From Caldilineales bacterium (GTDB lineage Bacteria > Chloroflexota > Anaerolineae > J102), in the NCBI GenBank assembly GCA_019695115.1, contig JAIBAP010000001.1, positions 1-64,000 on the forward strand: DNA of 64,000 bases, in the 5' to 3' direction. The notes below the pieces were generated by a model. It saw only the letters and a program-made list of their open reading frames with translations, did no database searches and was not told the origin of the DNA. This document shows positions 53,114 through 60,299 of the stretch, piece after piece (the stretch's first letter is position 1; the number at the start of each line of letters is the position of its first letter). The position numbers and the translations under genes are program-made.

Positions 53114-53517
53114 AGTTCGATTCCATCCGCTTGAATAGCCGCGCGCAATGGCTCCGACGCGGTCTCCAAGGCAACAAAATCCACCGCTCGATCAGCGATG
53201 ACTTCCTCGACCAGGCGCCAGGCGCGCCAGAAATCTCCGCCCTTCATACCCTCCACAGCCATGTCAACATCGGTGGTGTCATCATACCAGGCGCCATGCG
53301 CCAATGAGCCAAAGAGCACCACGCGCTGGACATCAAAACGATGCTTCAACTCGCGCACTGCCTCCCGAACGCGCTCTAACAGCAGGGAGCGATCTATCTC
53401 CTGCGCTGGTGTGATGGGCGCGGGTAATTGGCGCTGTCGCGCCGCTCTCAGATATCGCTGTCGTTCTTCAAGGCTAAGTGTCAGAGCTGTGCTCATGGCC
53501 ACCGATTTCGAGTCCAT
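53110..53517 (-). CDS. MNT-type nucleotidyltransferase (antitoxin-like)
   Basis: A 135-residue protein of the minimal nucleotidyltransferase group: VVLFGSLAHGAW and DDTTDVDMAVEG give the GS...DxD catalytic motif. Such proteins (MntA-like) add AMP groups to the HEPN partner and neutralise it. The start could be the ATG at 53517 or the internal one at 53496. The intact partner gene is absent. Confidence 0.85.
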   Translation of the reverse strand: MDSKSVAMSTALTLSLEERQRYLRAARQRQLPAPITPAQEIDRSLLLERVREAVRELKHRFDVQRVVLFGSLAHGAWYDDTTDVDMAVEGMKGGDFWRAWRLVEEVIADRAVDFVALETASEPLRAAIQADGIEL

Positions 53518-53669
53518 GTCGTGGGAGGAGGCGCCTCCGCCCCCATTCTACGACAAAGTTCGACTGGATGCCAGTTGACCTCACACGACCTCTTTCGCTT
53601 TGCGCATACGGGGCTTCCACCCTCAGCCGGGCGGATTCCGGCCCCCGGCGGCCCATGCGATCTCCCAAT

Positions 53670-53699
53670 CAAAACAAAAGCCCGGTCTCTCGACCGGGC
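53670..53699 (-). terminator. Terminator of DUF35 gene
   Basis: GCCCGGTC and GACCGGGC pair around TCTC (53680-53699). On the minus strand the stem is followed by TTTTGTTTT. It lies 30 bases after the DUF35 stop. Confidence 0.85.
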
Positions 53700-53729
53700 G
53701 AAACAACAGAACGAAAAGTCTTTGCGGGA

Positions 53730-54137
53730 TCAGGCAGCCAGCGCCATCATCTGCGGGCGGAATTTGTAGCCGTATTGGATCAGACCCTCGTCGCCTTCGA
53801 CGCTGAGCTTGCGCGTGACCATCTCCACCGGCATACCGATGCGGATGTCCTTCGCTTCGACATCGGTCAGTTGCGCCGTCAGCATCGGGCCTTCGTGCAA
53901 CTTGATCAGGGCCAGGCTGTAGGGCGACTGGGCGTCGAAACCCTTGGGGGCCTCGAACACGGTGGTGAAGCTGTAGACCTCCCCCTTGCCACTCAGACGG
54001 ATGGGGTCATAGGCCGGTTTGGCGCATTCGGGGCAGACGTCGCGGGGGGGGAAGACGGTCGAGCCACAGTGATGGCAGAGTTCACCGGTGAGACTGTAGC
54101 GTTGTTTTTTGACTCGCCAACTGCGTGCGATAGACAT
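53730..54137 (-). CDS. DUF35 zinc-ribbon/OB-fold protein of HMG-CoA synthesis complex
   Basis: A 135-residue protein with a rubredoxin-like zinc ribbon (CHHCGSTVFPPRDVCPEC, residues ~21-38) and an OB-fold (YSFTTVFEAPKGFDAQSPYSLALIKL). In archaea such DUF35 proteins hold thiolase and HMG-CoA synthase in one complex and share a CoA site. Both enzymes are encoded just upstream on the same strand. AGGAG lies seven bases before the ATG at 54137. Confidence 0.9.
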   Translation of the reverse strand: MSIARSWRVKKQRYSLTGELCHHCGSTVFPPRDVCPECAKPAYDPIRLSGKGEVYSFTTVFEAPKGFDAQSPYSLALIKLHEGPMLTAQLTDVEAKDIRIGMPVEMVTRKLSVEGDEGLIQYGYKFRPQMMALAA

Positions 54138-54156
54138 TGGGGATTCTCCTGATTGC

Positions 54157-54189
54157 AAACCCTAAAGGTTTCGGAAACCTTTAGGGTTT
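54157..54189 (-). repeat. Perfect hairpin in leader of DUF35 gene
   Basis: AAACCCTAAAGGTTT and its exact complement (54157-54171, 54175-54189) form a 15-base-pair stem with loop CGG, ending 20 bases before the start codon. Two further TTTAGGGTTT copies lie next to it (to 54214). It looks like a REP-type element. Confidence 0.85.
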
Positions 54190-54309
54190 TTAGGGTTTGG
54201 AACGTTTTAGGGTTTGGGACGTTCGTAGCGCCTCTGACTCTAGCCCGTTCGGCCTCTCAAAAACCATCAGTCTGGCCACCAGGCCAGCGGTGATAGGCTT
54301 TGACAGCAC

Positions 54310-54370
54310 TTGCAAAAGTTCTATTTCACTTTTGCAATGGTATTGTACAGAATATCTTCGCCCATGTCAA
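54310..54370 (-). promoter_or_regulatory. Consensus promoter with palindromic operator upstream of DUF35 gene
   Basis: On the minus strand TTGACA (54365-54370), 17 bases, TACAAT (54342-54347). Four bases downstream begins an inverted repeat TTGCAAAAGT-N8-ACTTTTGCAA (54310-54337) covering the expected transcription start. This is the layout of a repressor-controlled promoter. The DUF35 ATG is about 200 bases downstream. Confidence 0.82.
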
Positions 54371-54419
54371 ATTCCGATCAGCCCGATCCGCGTTCATCCG
54401 CGTTTCTCCGCGTACCCTG

Positions 54420-55583
54420 TCAATCCTGCCCGCGCAGGATGTGGGTGACGATGGTGGCGCCGGAGCCGCCGATGTTTTGAGTCATAGCGATGTGGGCCTG
54501 GGCGATCTGGTTGGCGCCGACCTCGCCCCGCAGCTGCTGCACCGCCTCCACCACCTGGTAGACGCCCGTGGCCCCCACCGGATGCCCGCGCGCCTTCAGC
54601 CCGCCCATCGTCGTGATCGGCAGCCTCCCCGCCAGCGTGATCGCCCCCGAAGCGCCCAACTCGACCCCCCGCCCGCGCTCGGCAAAGCCGCACGCCTCCA
54701 AGGCCAGCACCGACATGATGCTGAAGGCATCGTGCAGCTCGAAGAGATCGATGTCCTCCGGGCGCAGGCCGGCCTGGGTCAGAGCGCGCTGGCTGGAAAG
54801 CCAGGCGGCGCTAAGGAAGAGCGGGTCGCTGCGGTCGTGGACGGCCAGGGTGTCGGTGGCCGAAGCCGAGCCGGCGATGTGAACGAGACGCTGGCCCCGC
54901 CCGAACTCCCGCGCCCGCTCGGCCGGCATCAGCACCACCGCCGCCGCCCCGTCGCAGATGGGCGAACTGTCGAGCACATTGATCGGCGGGGCCACCAGGG
55001 CGGCCTTCTCGTACTTATCCACCGAGATGGGCATGGGGAACATGGCGTTGGGGTTGTTGCGGGCGTTCTGATGGGCGTTGACCGGGAAAGGCGCAAAATC
55101 GTGATGCGAAACGCCGTATTCGTGCATATAACGCTGCATCAGCATCGCATTCAGGGCCAGGAAGGTGGCGCCCTCGGCCACTTCATACTCCTGGTCGGCC
55201 GCCAGCGCCAGCCCGGCCGTGGTCTCGTCGGGGAGGGTGTCGGTCATCTTCTCCACCCCCGCCACCACCACCGTCTCAACCTGGCCGCTGGCCACGGCCA
55301 TCATGCCCAGCCGCAGCGCCGCCGCGCCCGAGGCGCAGGCCGCCTCGATCTTGGCCGCCTCGATCCCGCGCAGACCGACGAAATCGGCGATGAGCGTGGC
55401 CAGATGCTCTTGCCCGGCCAATTCGCCCGAAAGCATGTTGCCCACAAAGAGGGCGTCGGCCGTCTCGACCCCGGCATCCTGCATGGCTGCCACCACAGCA
55501 TCATGGCCGAGATGGCGGATGCTCTTGTCCCACAGTTCGCCCACGGGCGTCTGCCCGATGCCAACGATAGCTACTTGTCTCAT
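54420..55583 (-). CDS. Acetyl-CoA acetyltransferase (archaeal/SCP-x-type thiolase)
   Basis: A 387-residue thiolase-fold protein of the type paired with DUF35: [16 protein letters not shown], the nucleophile Cys in [15 protein letters not shown]-like ELHDAFSIM in place of the usual NEAFA segment, and [14 protein letters not shown]. It should condense two acetyl-CoA to acetoacetyl-CoA and pass it to HMG-CoA synthase. Its ATG overlaps the synthase stop (ATGA). Confidence 0.92.
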   Translation of the reverse strand: MRQVAIVGIGQTPVGELWDKSIRHLGHDAVVAAMQDAGVETADALFVGNMLSGELAGQEHLATLIADFVGLRGIEAAKIEAACASGAAALRLGMMAVASGQVETVVVAGVEKMTDTLPDETTAGLALAADQEYEVAEGATFLALNAMLMQRYMHEYGVSHHDFAPFPVNAHQNARNNPNAMFPMPISVDKYEKAALVAPPINVLDSSPICDGAAAVVLMPAERAREFGRGQRLVHIAGSASATDTLAVHDRSDPLFLSAAWLSSQRALTQAGLRPEDIDLFELHDAFSIMSVLALEACGFAERGRGVELGASGAITLAGRLPITTMGGLKARGHPVGATGVYQVVEAVQQLRGEVGANQIAQAHIAMTQNIGGSGATIVTHILRGQD

Positions 55584-56638
55584 TTCATCTTCAACTTGCC
55601 GCGATAGCGGAGATAGGTGGCGTAGTCGATGACCGTCCGCCGGCGGATGTAGTCTTCGGTGCTGGGGGCCAGCAGGCGGCGGTCGTGGATGCCGTCGGTC
55701 ACTTCGAACGACATGGCATCGCTGCCGGCGCCGGAGCCAAACGAGACGACCAGGATGCGGTCGCCCGGCTGCGCCACATCTAGCACAGCCGTCAGGCCGA
55801 CGATGGAGGCCCCAGAATAGGTGTTGCCGATCCGCCCCACCAGCAGGCCGGTCTCCCACTGCTGGCGCTTGAAACCGAGTTGCTGCGCGGCTTTGGTGGG
55901 AAACTTGGTGTTGGGCTGGTGCAGGACGACATAGCGATAGTCGGTGGCGGTGCGGCCCATCGCCTGCAAGATCATCTCACCGGCGGTGACGATGTGGTGG
56001 AAATAGGCCGGTTCGCCGGTGAAGCGCATCCCGTGCGACGGATACTCGGCCTGGGGCCGCCGCCAGAAGTCGGGCGTGTCGGTGACATAGGAAAGCGAAC
56101 CCTCGAAACGGGCCAACGACGGCTCGGCCGGGCCGACGATGATGGCGGCGCCGCCGGCGCCAGCGGTATATTCCAGGGCGTCGCCGGGCCGGCCCTGGGC
56201 GGTGTCGGCGCCCACGCCCATGGCATAGTCGGCCATGCCCGACCCAACCATGCCGATGGCGGCGACGATGGCCTCGGAGCCGGCCTTGCAGGCAAACTCC
56301 CAGTCGGCGGCCTGCACCATGGGCGCCGCGCCCAGGGCCTCAGCGACGATGGTGGAGGTGGGTTTGACGGCGTAGGGGTGGCTTTCGCTGCCAACCCAGA
56401 TGGCGCGCAGGTCGGTGGGGGCGATGCCAGCGCGGATCAAGGCGTTGCGGGCGGCCTCGATGGCGATGGTGGCGGTGTCTTCGTCCAGGCCAGGGACGGC
56501 TTTTTCTTCGATCGGCGGTTCGGCGGTTCCGTCCGTCCACATCTCCGAGACTTCTTTGGCCGGGAGGCGGTAGCGGGGGATGTAGGCGCCATAGCCGGCA
56601 ATGCCGACGGCGCGGGTGGGTTGGAGGAGGGTGGTCAT
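55580..56638 (-). CDS. Hydroxymethylglutaryl-CoA synthase (archaeal type)
   Basis: A 352-residue condensing enzyme of the short archaeal HMG-CoA synthase type: [15 protein letters not shown], the Cys in [14 protein letters not shown], His in [11 protein letters not shown] and the IGNTYSGAS segment. It makes HMG-CoA, the second step of the mevalonate pathway. A G-rich heptamer array lies right upstream instead of a Shine-Dalgarno. The HMG-CoA reductase gene precedes it on the same strand. Confidence 0.94.
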   Translation of the reverse strand: MTTLLQPTRAVGIAGYGAYIPRYRLPAKEVSEMWTDGTAEPPIEEKAVPGLDEDTATIAIEAARNALIRAGIAPTDLRAIWVGSESHPYAVKPTSTIVAEALGAAPMVQAADWEFACKAGSEAIVAAIGMVGSGMADYAMGVGADTAQGRPGDALEYTAGAGGAAIIVGPAEPSLARFEGSLSYVTDTPDFWRRPQAEYPSHGMRFTGEPAYFHHIVTAGEMILQAMGRTATDYRYVVLHQPNTKFPTKAAQQLGFKRQQWETGLLVGRIGNTYSGASIVGLTAVLDVAQPGDRILVVSFGSGAGSDAMSFEVTDGIHDRRLLAPSTEDYIRRRTVIDYATYLRYRGKLKMK

Positions 56639-56646
56639 TTTGCGGG

Positions 56647-56750
56647 GTGCGTGTTACGTGTTGCGTGTTGCGTGGTGCGTGGGGCGTGATGCGTGATGCG
56701 TGGTGCGTGGTGCGTGGTGCGTGGTGCGTGGCGCGTAGTGCGTGGTGCGT
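56647..56750 (-). repeat. Heptamer array CACGCAC upstream of HMG-CoA synthase gene
   Basis: About fourteen units of GTGCGTG/GTGCGTT on plus (CACGCAC on the sense strand of the synthase gene) end nine bases before its ATG. The unit matches the end of the array at 37228. Confidence 0.92.
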
Positions 56751-56791
56751 TTCTTCTTCGATTATCGGTCATAGCGCGATTTCGACGAAAC

Positions 56792-56870
56792 AACCTGCTT
56801 CAGCAGGTTTTTCATGTCAGGCCGTGAATTCATTCACGGCCCTCATTCACGGCACTCTCATTCACAGCAC
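56792..56870. repeat. REP-like hairpins between HMG-CoA reductase and synthase genes
   Basis: AACCTGC-TTCA-GCAGGTT (56792-56809) and GCCGTGAAT-TC-ATTCACGGC (56821-56840) are perfect small hairpins, and TCATTCACGGC or a variant is repeated twice more up to 56870. They resemble dispersed intergenic palindromes. Confidence 0.72.
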
Positions 56871-56901
56871 GGAACACGGAACACGCAACACGGAACACCC
56901 C

Positions 56902-58068
56902 TCACGTCAACCTCGAACGCCTGGCATGCAAGGCCATGTGGCCGGCCTGGATGCCCTCGGCGGCCAGGGCGCGCAGGGCGGCCAGATTCTGGGCCAGGCC
57001 GGCGGCGGCCAGGATTTGGGAGAGGGTGCGGGCGTCGGGCTGGTCGAGGATCTTGAGGGCGAGGCGGGCGGTGGGGTGCAGCCGGGTCATGCCGCCCACG
57101 ACGCCGACGGCCAGCGGCAACTCCAGCCGCCCGACCAGGTCTTCGCCCTCCTGCCGCCACTCGCTGAGCGAGCGATAGCGGCCATCACGGGCGGCATAGG
57201 CATGGCCGCCGGCCTCGATCGCCCGCCAATCCTGGCCGGTGGCCAGGGCGACGGCGTCGATGCCGTTGAAGATGCCCTTGTTGTGGGTGGCGGCGCGATA
57301 GGGGTCGGCCAGGGCGAAGGCGGTGGCGAGTTCGATGCCACGGGCCACCTCGCTACCCTCGAATTCGGGCGTGGCGAAGGCGGTGGCAGGGATGCGGCAG
57401 GAGGCCCAGGCCCGGCGCTGGTCGCTGAGATTGCTGAGGATGCGAAGCAGCGCCCGCCCGCCGCTCAGCGACTCGAGGGCGGGGGCCAGCGCCTCGGCGG
57501 CGGTGTTGATAGCGTTGGCGCCCATGGCGTCACGGGCGTCGAAGAGCAGGTGGACGATGAGCATCGGCCCGGCGGGGGTGTCGTCCAGGCGGCGAACCTG
57601 GAGGTCGCGCGGGCCGCCGCCCAGCCGCTGGATAGTAGGGTGGAGGTCTGCAATTTGGGCCAGCAGATCGGCTTTGTTCCGGAGGATGCGTTCGGCTGCC
57701 AGGTCGGGATCAGGTACATCCAACAGCTGCACCTGGCCGATCATCACCGGCTGTGTGCTGCCGGTGCTGAAGCCGCCGCCCGCCCGCGCCAACCTGGCCG
57801 CATTGGCCATCGCCGCCACCACCGAGGGTTCTTCGACCACCATCGGCAGCAGCAGCTCGCGGCCATCGATGATGAAATTGGGGGCGATGGCAAAAGGCAG
57901 GGCGTAGAGGCCGACGGTGTTCTCGACCAGGGTATCGGCCGCTTCCAGGCTGAGGCCGCCCGCCATCGCTGCCAGATCGTCCTCGCTCAACCCGGCCCAA
58001 AGGGCGAGTTGCTCACGGCGGTGGCGAGGCGGCAGTTGGTAGAAACCCTGGAGTCGGCTGCTAGGCAT
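56902..58068 (-). CDS. Hydroxymethylglutaryl-CoA reductase, class II
   Basis: A 388-residue enzyme of the bacterial class II type: N-terminal SRLQGFYQLPPRHRREQL, VENTVGLYALPFAIAPNF, DARDAMGANAINTAAE, HNKGIFNGIDAVALATGQDW and GGMTRLHPTARL, with the C-terminal GHMALHARR holding the catalytic His. It reduces HMG-CoA to mevalonate. It starts at 58068, 25 bases after a strong terminator-like hairpin. Together with the three genes downstream it supplies the upper mevalonate pathway; kinases are not in the window. Confidence 0.93.
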   Translation of the reverse strand: MPSSRLQGFYQLPPRHRREQLALWAGLSEDDLAAMAGGLSLEAADTLVENTVGLYALPFAIAPNFIIDGRELLLPMVVEEPSVVAAMANAARLARAGGGFSTGSTQPVMIGQVQLLDVPDPDLAAERILRNKADLLAQIADLHPTIQRLGGGPRDLQVRRLDDTPAGPMLIVHLLFDARDAMGANAINTAAEALAPALESLSGGRALLRILSNLSDQRRAWASCRIPATAFATPEFEGSEVARGIELATAFALADPYRAATHNKGIFNGIDAVALATGQDWRAIEAGGHAYAARDGRYRSLSEWRQEGEDLVGRLELPLAVGVVGGMTRLHPTARLALKILDQPDARTLSQILAAAGLAQNLAALRALAAEGIQAGHMALHARRSRLT

Positions 58069-58092
58069 GAAAGGGGAGGGGGATCGAAGCGC

Positions 58093-58120
58093 AAAAAAGC
58101 CCCCACATGGCGGTGGGAGC
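58093..58120 (-). terminator. Terminator or attenuator before HMG-CoA reductase gene
   Basis: On the minus strand GCTCCCAC and GTGGGGGC pair around CGCCAT and are followed by six T. It could end the antiporter-like operon whose last stop is at 58201. A TGCTACAGT box at 58159-58167 lies before it, so it might instead attenuate the reductase transcript. Confidence 0.7.
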
Positions 58121-58200
58121 AAAGATGGTTGGCGCAGGTGGGGGGGGATGCCAGGGGCACTGTAGCACCGGTTGGCTGCCAAAAGCTATCAGGGCTGTGC

Positions 58201-59598
58201 TCAGGGCGCCTGAGCCAGCCAGTTGCTGAGGGTGAAGGTGATGGGGTCGAAGAGAGAGGGGTGGATGGAGAGGAGGAAGCCGACGAGAAGCAGGGGGATG
58301 ATCAGCCAGGCCAGATGGGGGGCCTCACGCAAGAGGGCGGCATCGGTCAGGGGCCGGCCGAGTGCGCGCAGGATGCGCACGGCGGTCACGGTCATCAGCA
58401 GGAGCGAGAGCATCAGCCACAGGAAAACGCCCGGTTGGCTGGCCTCGGCCAGGCGGATGACGGCCAGCCGCAACGGAAACAGCGCGCCCAGCGGCCAACC
58501 CAAGAGAAAGAGACCGCCGGCCACCAGGCCGATGCTGGCCAGCGGCAGGCGCTCGAAGCCGCCGTGGATTTCGCTGAGCGAGGCGTTGGCGCCAAAACGA
58601 CGGCCAAAGGCCTGCAAACCGCCGGCAACCAGCACCAACACCAGTGGACGCGCCAGCGCAAGCCAGACCTGGGCTTCGTTGCCGAACTCGCCGCTTAGGC
58701 TCCAGAGCAAAAAGGCGGCGCCGTAATCCCATAACAGCAGATAGCCCCACCATTGGCCCAGCCGATGGCTGCCCAAGCCCAGCACTGCCGCCCACAGGAG
58801 TTGAATGACAGCCAACCACGGCAGCCATAGGGCAGGATCGGCGTATTCGGCCACGGTGGGATAGGCCAGCAAGATGCGGCGCACGAGCGCGTAGGCGGTG
58901 ATCTGCCAGACGCCGACGAGAAAGGCGGCGGCGAAGGGGGGGGCGTGCTCACCCAGGCCGGTGATCCAGCTGTGCAAAGGCACGGGCGTGAGGAGCACGG
59001 CCAGGCCGATGACCAGGCCACGCCAGGCCGCCACCCACAGTTCGTGTTCGCGCACGGCCAGGTCGCTTTGCGCCAAGGCCCAAGCGGCAAAGAGAAAGAA
59101 GGGGAAGGCAAGGGTGGGGATAAGAAGGATGCGCAAGGCGGGGCGCGAGAGGCGCGGGCTGGCGCCCTGGGCGGGGAAAGCCATGAGCACAGCAGCCACC
59201 AGCAGCCAAAGGGGCGCCCACAGAACAGGTGCGCTGCTCAGGGCGATGGTCAAGGCGGCCAGGATGAGGGGAATGGTGGAGAACAGGACCCGGTCGGCCC
59301 CGGTCCAGCCTGCGGCCAACCCAAAGACCCCGCCCCAGCAAGCCAACAAGAAGACCGGGGCGCGCGCCGAGGCATCCAGCAAAAGGTTGAAGCCCAGAAA
59401 GACGTTGGGGCGAGTCAGGCTGATGGCCCGGCCCATGACCATCATCTCGCCTGCGGTGGGAAGGCGCCAAAGGAACCACAGCAGCACCGCCATCCCCATG
59501 GCGATGACCAGTCCCGGCAGCCCTGGCAGGCGTCGCAGCAGGTGCGCTACCAGTGCCAGCAGTAGTAGCCAGAGCACCACAGCCACAAGCAGGGTCAC
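58201..59598 (-). CDS. NuoN/NuoM-like membrane protein lacking key charged residues
   Basis: A 465-residue protein with about 13 membrane helices. VLLTPVPLHSWITGLGEHAPPFAAAFLVG aligns with the antiporter signature of NuoN (usually FKLSLVPFH.W....EGAP.P..AFL), but the conserved Lys of helix 7 is Leu, and I cannot find the helix-5 Glu. It starts with GTG at 59598, overlapping the previous stop (GTGA). It may be a structural or diverged ion-translocating unit. Confidence 0.72.
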   Translation of the reverse strand: MTLLVAVVLWLLLLALVAHLLRRLPGLPGLVIAMGMAVLLWFLWRLPTAGEMMVMGRAISLTRPNVFLGFNLLLDASARAPVFLLACWGGVFGLAAGWTGADRVLFSTIPLILAALTIALSSAPVLWAPLWLLVAAVLMAFPAQGASPRLSRPALRILLIPTLAFPFFLFAAWALAQSDLAVREHELWVAAWRGLVIGLAVLLTPVPLHSWITGLGEHAPPFAAAFLVGVWQITAYALVRRILLAYPTVAEYADPALWLPWLAVIQLLWAAVLGLGSHRLGQWWGYLLLWDYGAAFLLWSLSGEFGNEAQVWLALARPLVLVLVAGGLQAFGRRFGANASLSEIHGGFERLPLASIGLVAGGLFLLGWPLGALFPLRLAVIRLAEASQPGVFLWLMLSLLLMTVTAVRILRALGRPLTDAALLREAPHLAWLIIPLLLVGFLLSIHPSLFDPITFTLSNWLAQAP

Positions 59599-60254
59599 AT
59601 ATCCTCCGTGTGCGTCCAGAAGCGGGCGCCATCCACGACCATGAGATAGGAAATGGCAAAACCGAGCAGGATCTCCAGCCCGGCCAAAAGCCCCACCGTC
59701 CCGACATCGACGCGCAGATGCTGGAGGGCGAAACTGGCCGCCAGCACCCAAATGCCCAGACACAACCCCCAGCGCAAGGGGCGGTCGCCCAGGCCCAGGC
59801 CGAGCAGCCCGGTCAGGGCCAGGATGGTGGCGAAGCGGGCGCGTTGCAGGTCGAGGTTGGGGAACGGCAGGGCGGGCCGCACGACATAGACAACCACGAT
59901 CAGCAAGAGCACCAACGCCAGCCGCTGGAGGGTGGAAGCATTGAGCCGCCAGCGCGGCCGCCACCAGGGGGTGCCCTGCTGACGGCGCTGGATGGTGTCG
60001 ACCCGGCGAGCAGAAAGGAACCACATCACGCCCACCAGGGCGCCAACGATCCATTGTAACAGACCCCACTCGCGCGGCAGGTTGGCTTCGAGCAGGAGCG
60101 CCCCCGCCAGCACGTGCAGCCCGGCAAAGGCCGCCAGCGCCAACCGCCAGTCGCTGAGGACAAGGATGCCAGTCGCCAGGAGGAGGGAGAGGCCCTGGAT
60201 GGTCGGGGCGGAGAGCGGACGGATGTATTGGAGGAAGTCGTTGAGTTCAGGCAT
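59595..60254 (-). CDS. Membrane protein in antiporter-like operon
   Basis: A 219-residue protein with six predicted membrane helices and a basic loop near residues 80-100 (RRVDTIQRRQQ). I do not recognise its family with confidence; the position between two antiporter-like genes and the helix pattern recall HyfE/NuoK-type subunits. It is coupled by GTGA to the following gene. Confidence 0.6.
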   Translation of the reverse strand: MPELNDFLQYIRPLSAPTIQGLSLLLATGILVLSDWRLALAAFAGLHVLAGALLLEANLPREWGLLQWIVGALVGVMWFLSARRVDTIQRRQQGTPWWRPRWRLNASTLQRLALVLLLIVVVYVVRPALPFPNLDLQRARFATILALTGLLGLGLGDRPLRWGLCLGIWVLAASFALQHLRVDVGTVGLLAGLEILLGFAISYLMVVDGARFWTHTEDM

Positions 60255-60299
60255 GAGCGGCGAAGAGAACAGGCGGCGGATACGGCACGGCGTGGCGCC

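Noticed and set aside
54200-54275. A 25-codon ORF (MVFERPNG...) in the DUF35 leader
   Set aside because: No ribosome-binding site, and it runs into the TTTAGGG repeats. A leader peptide cannot be excluded but the evidence is too weak.
58159-58167. TGCTACAGT as a firm promoter for HMG-CoA reductase
   Set aside because: There is no -35 at the right distance and a terminator lies downstream of it, so I only mention it.
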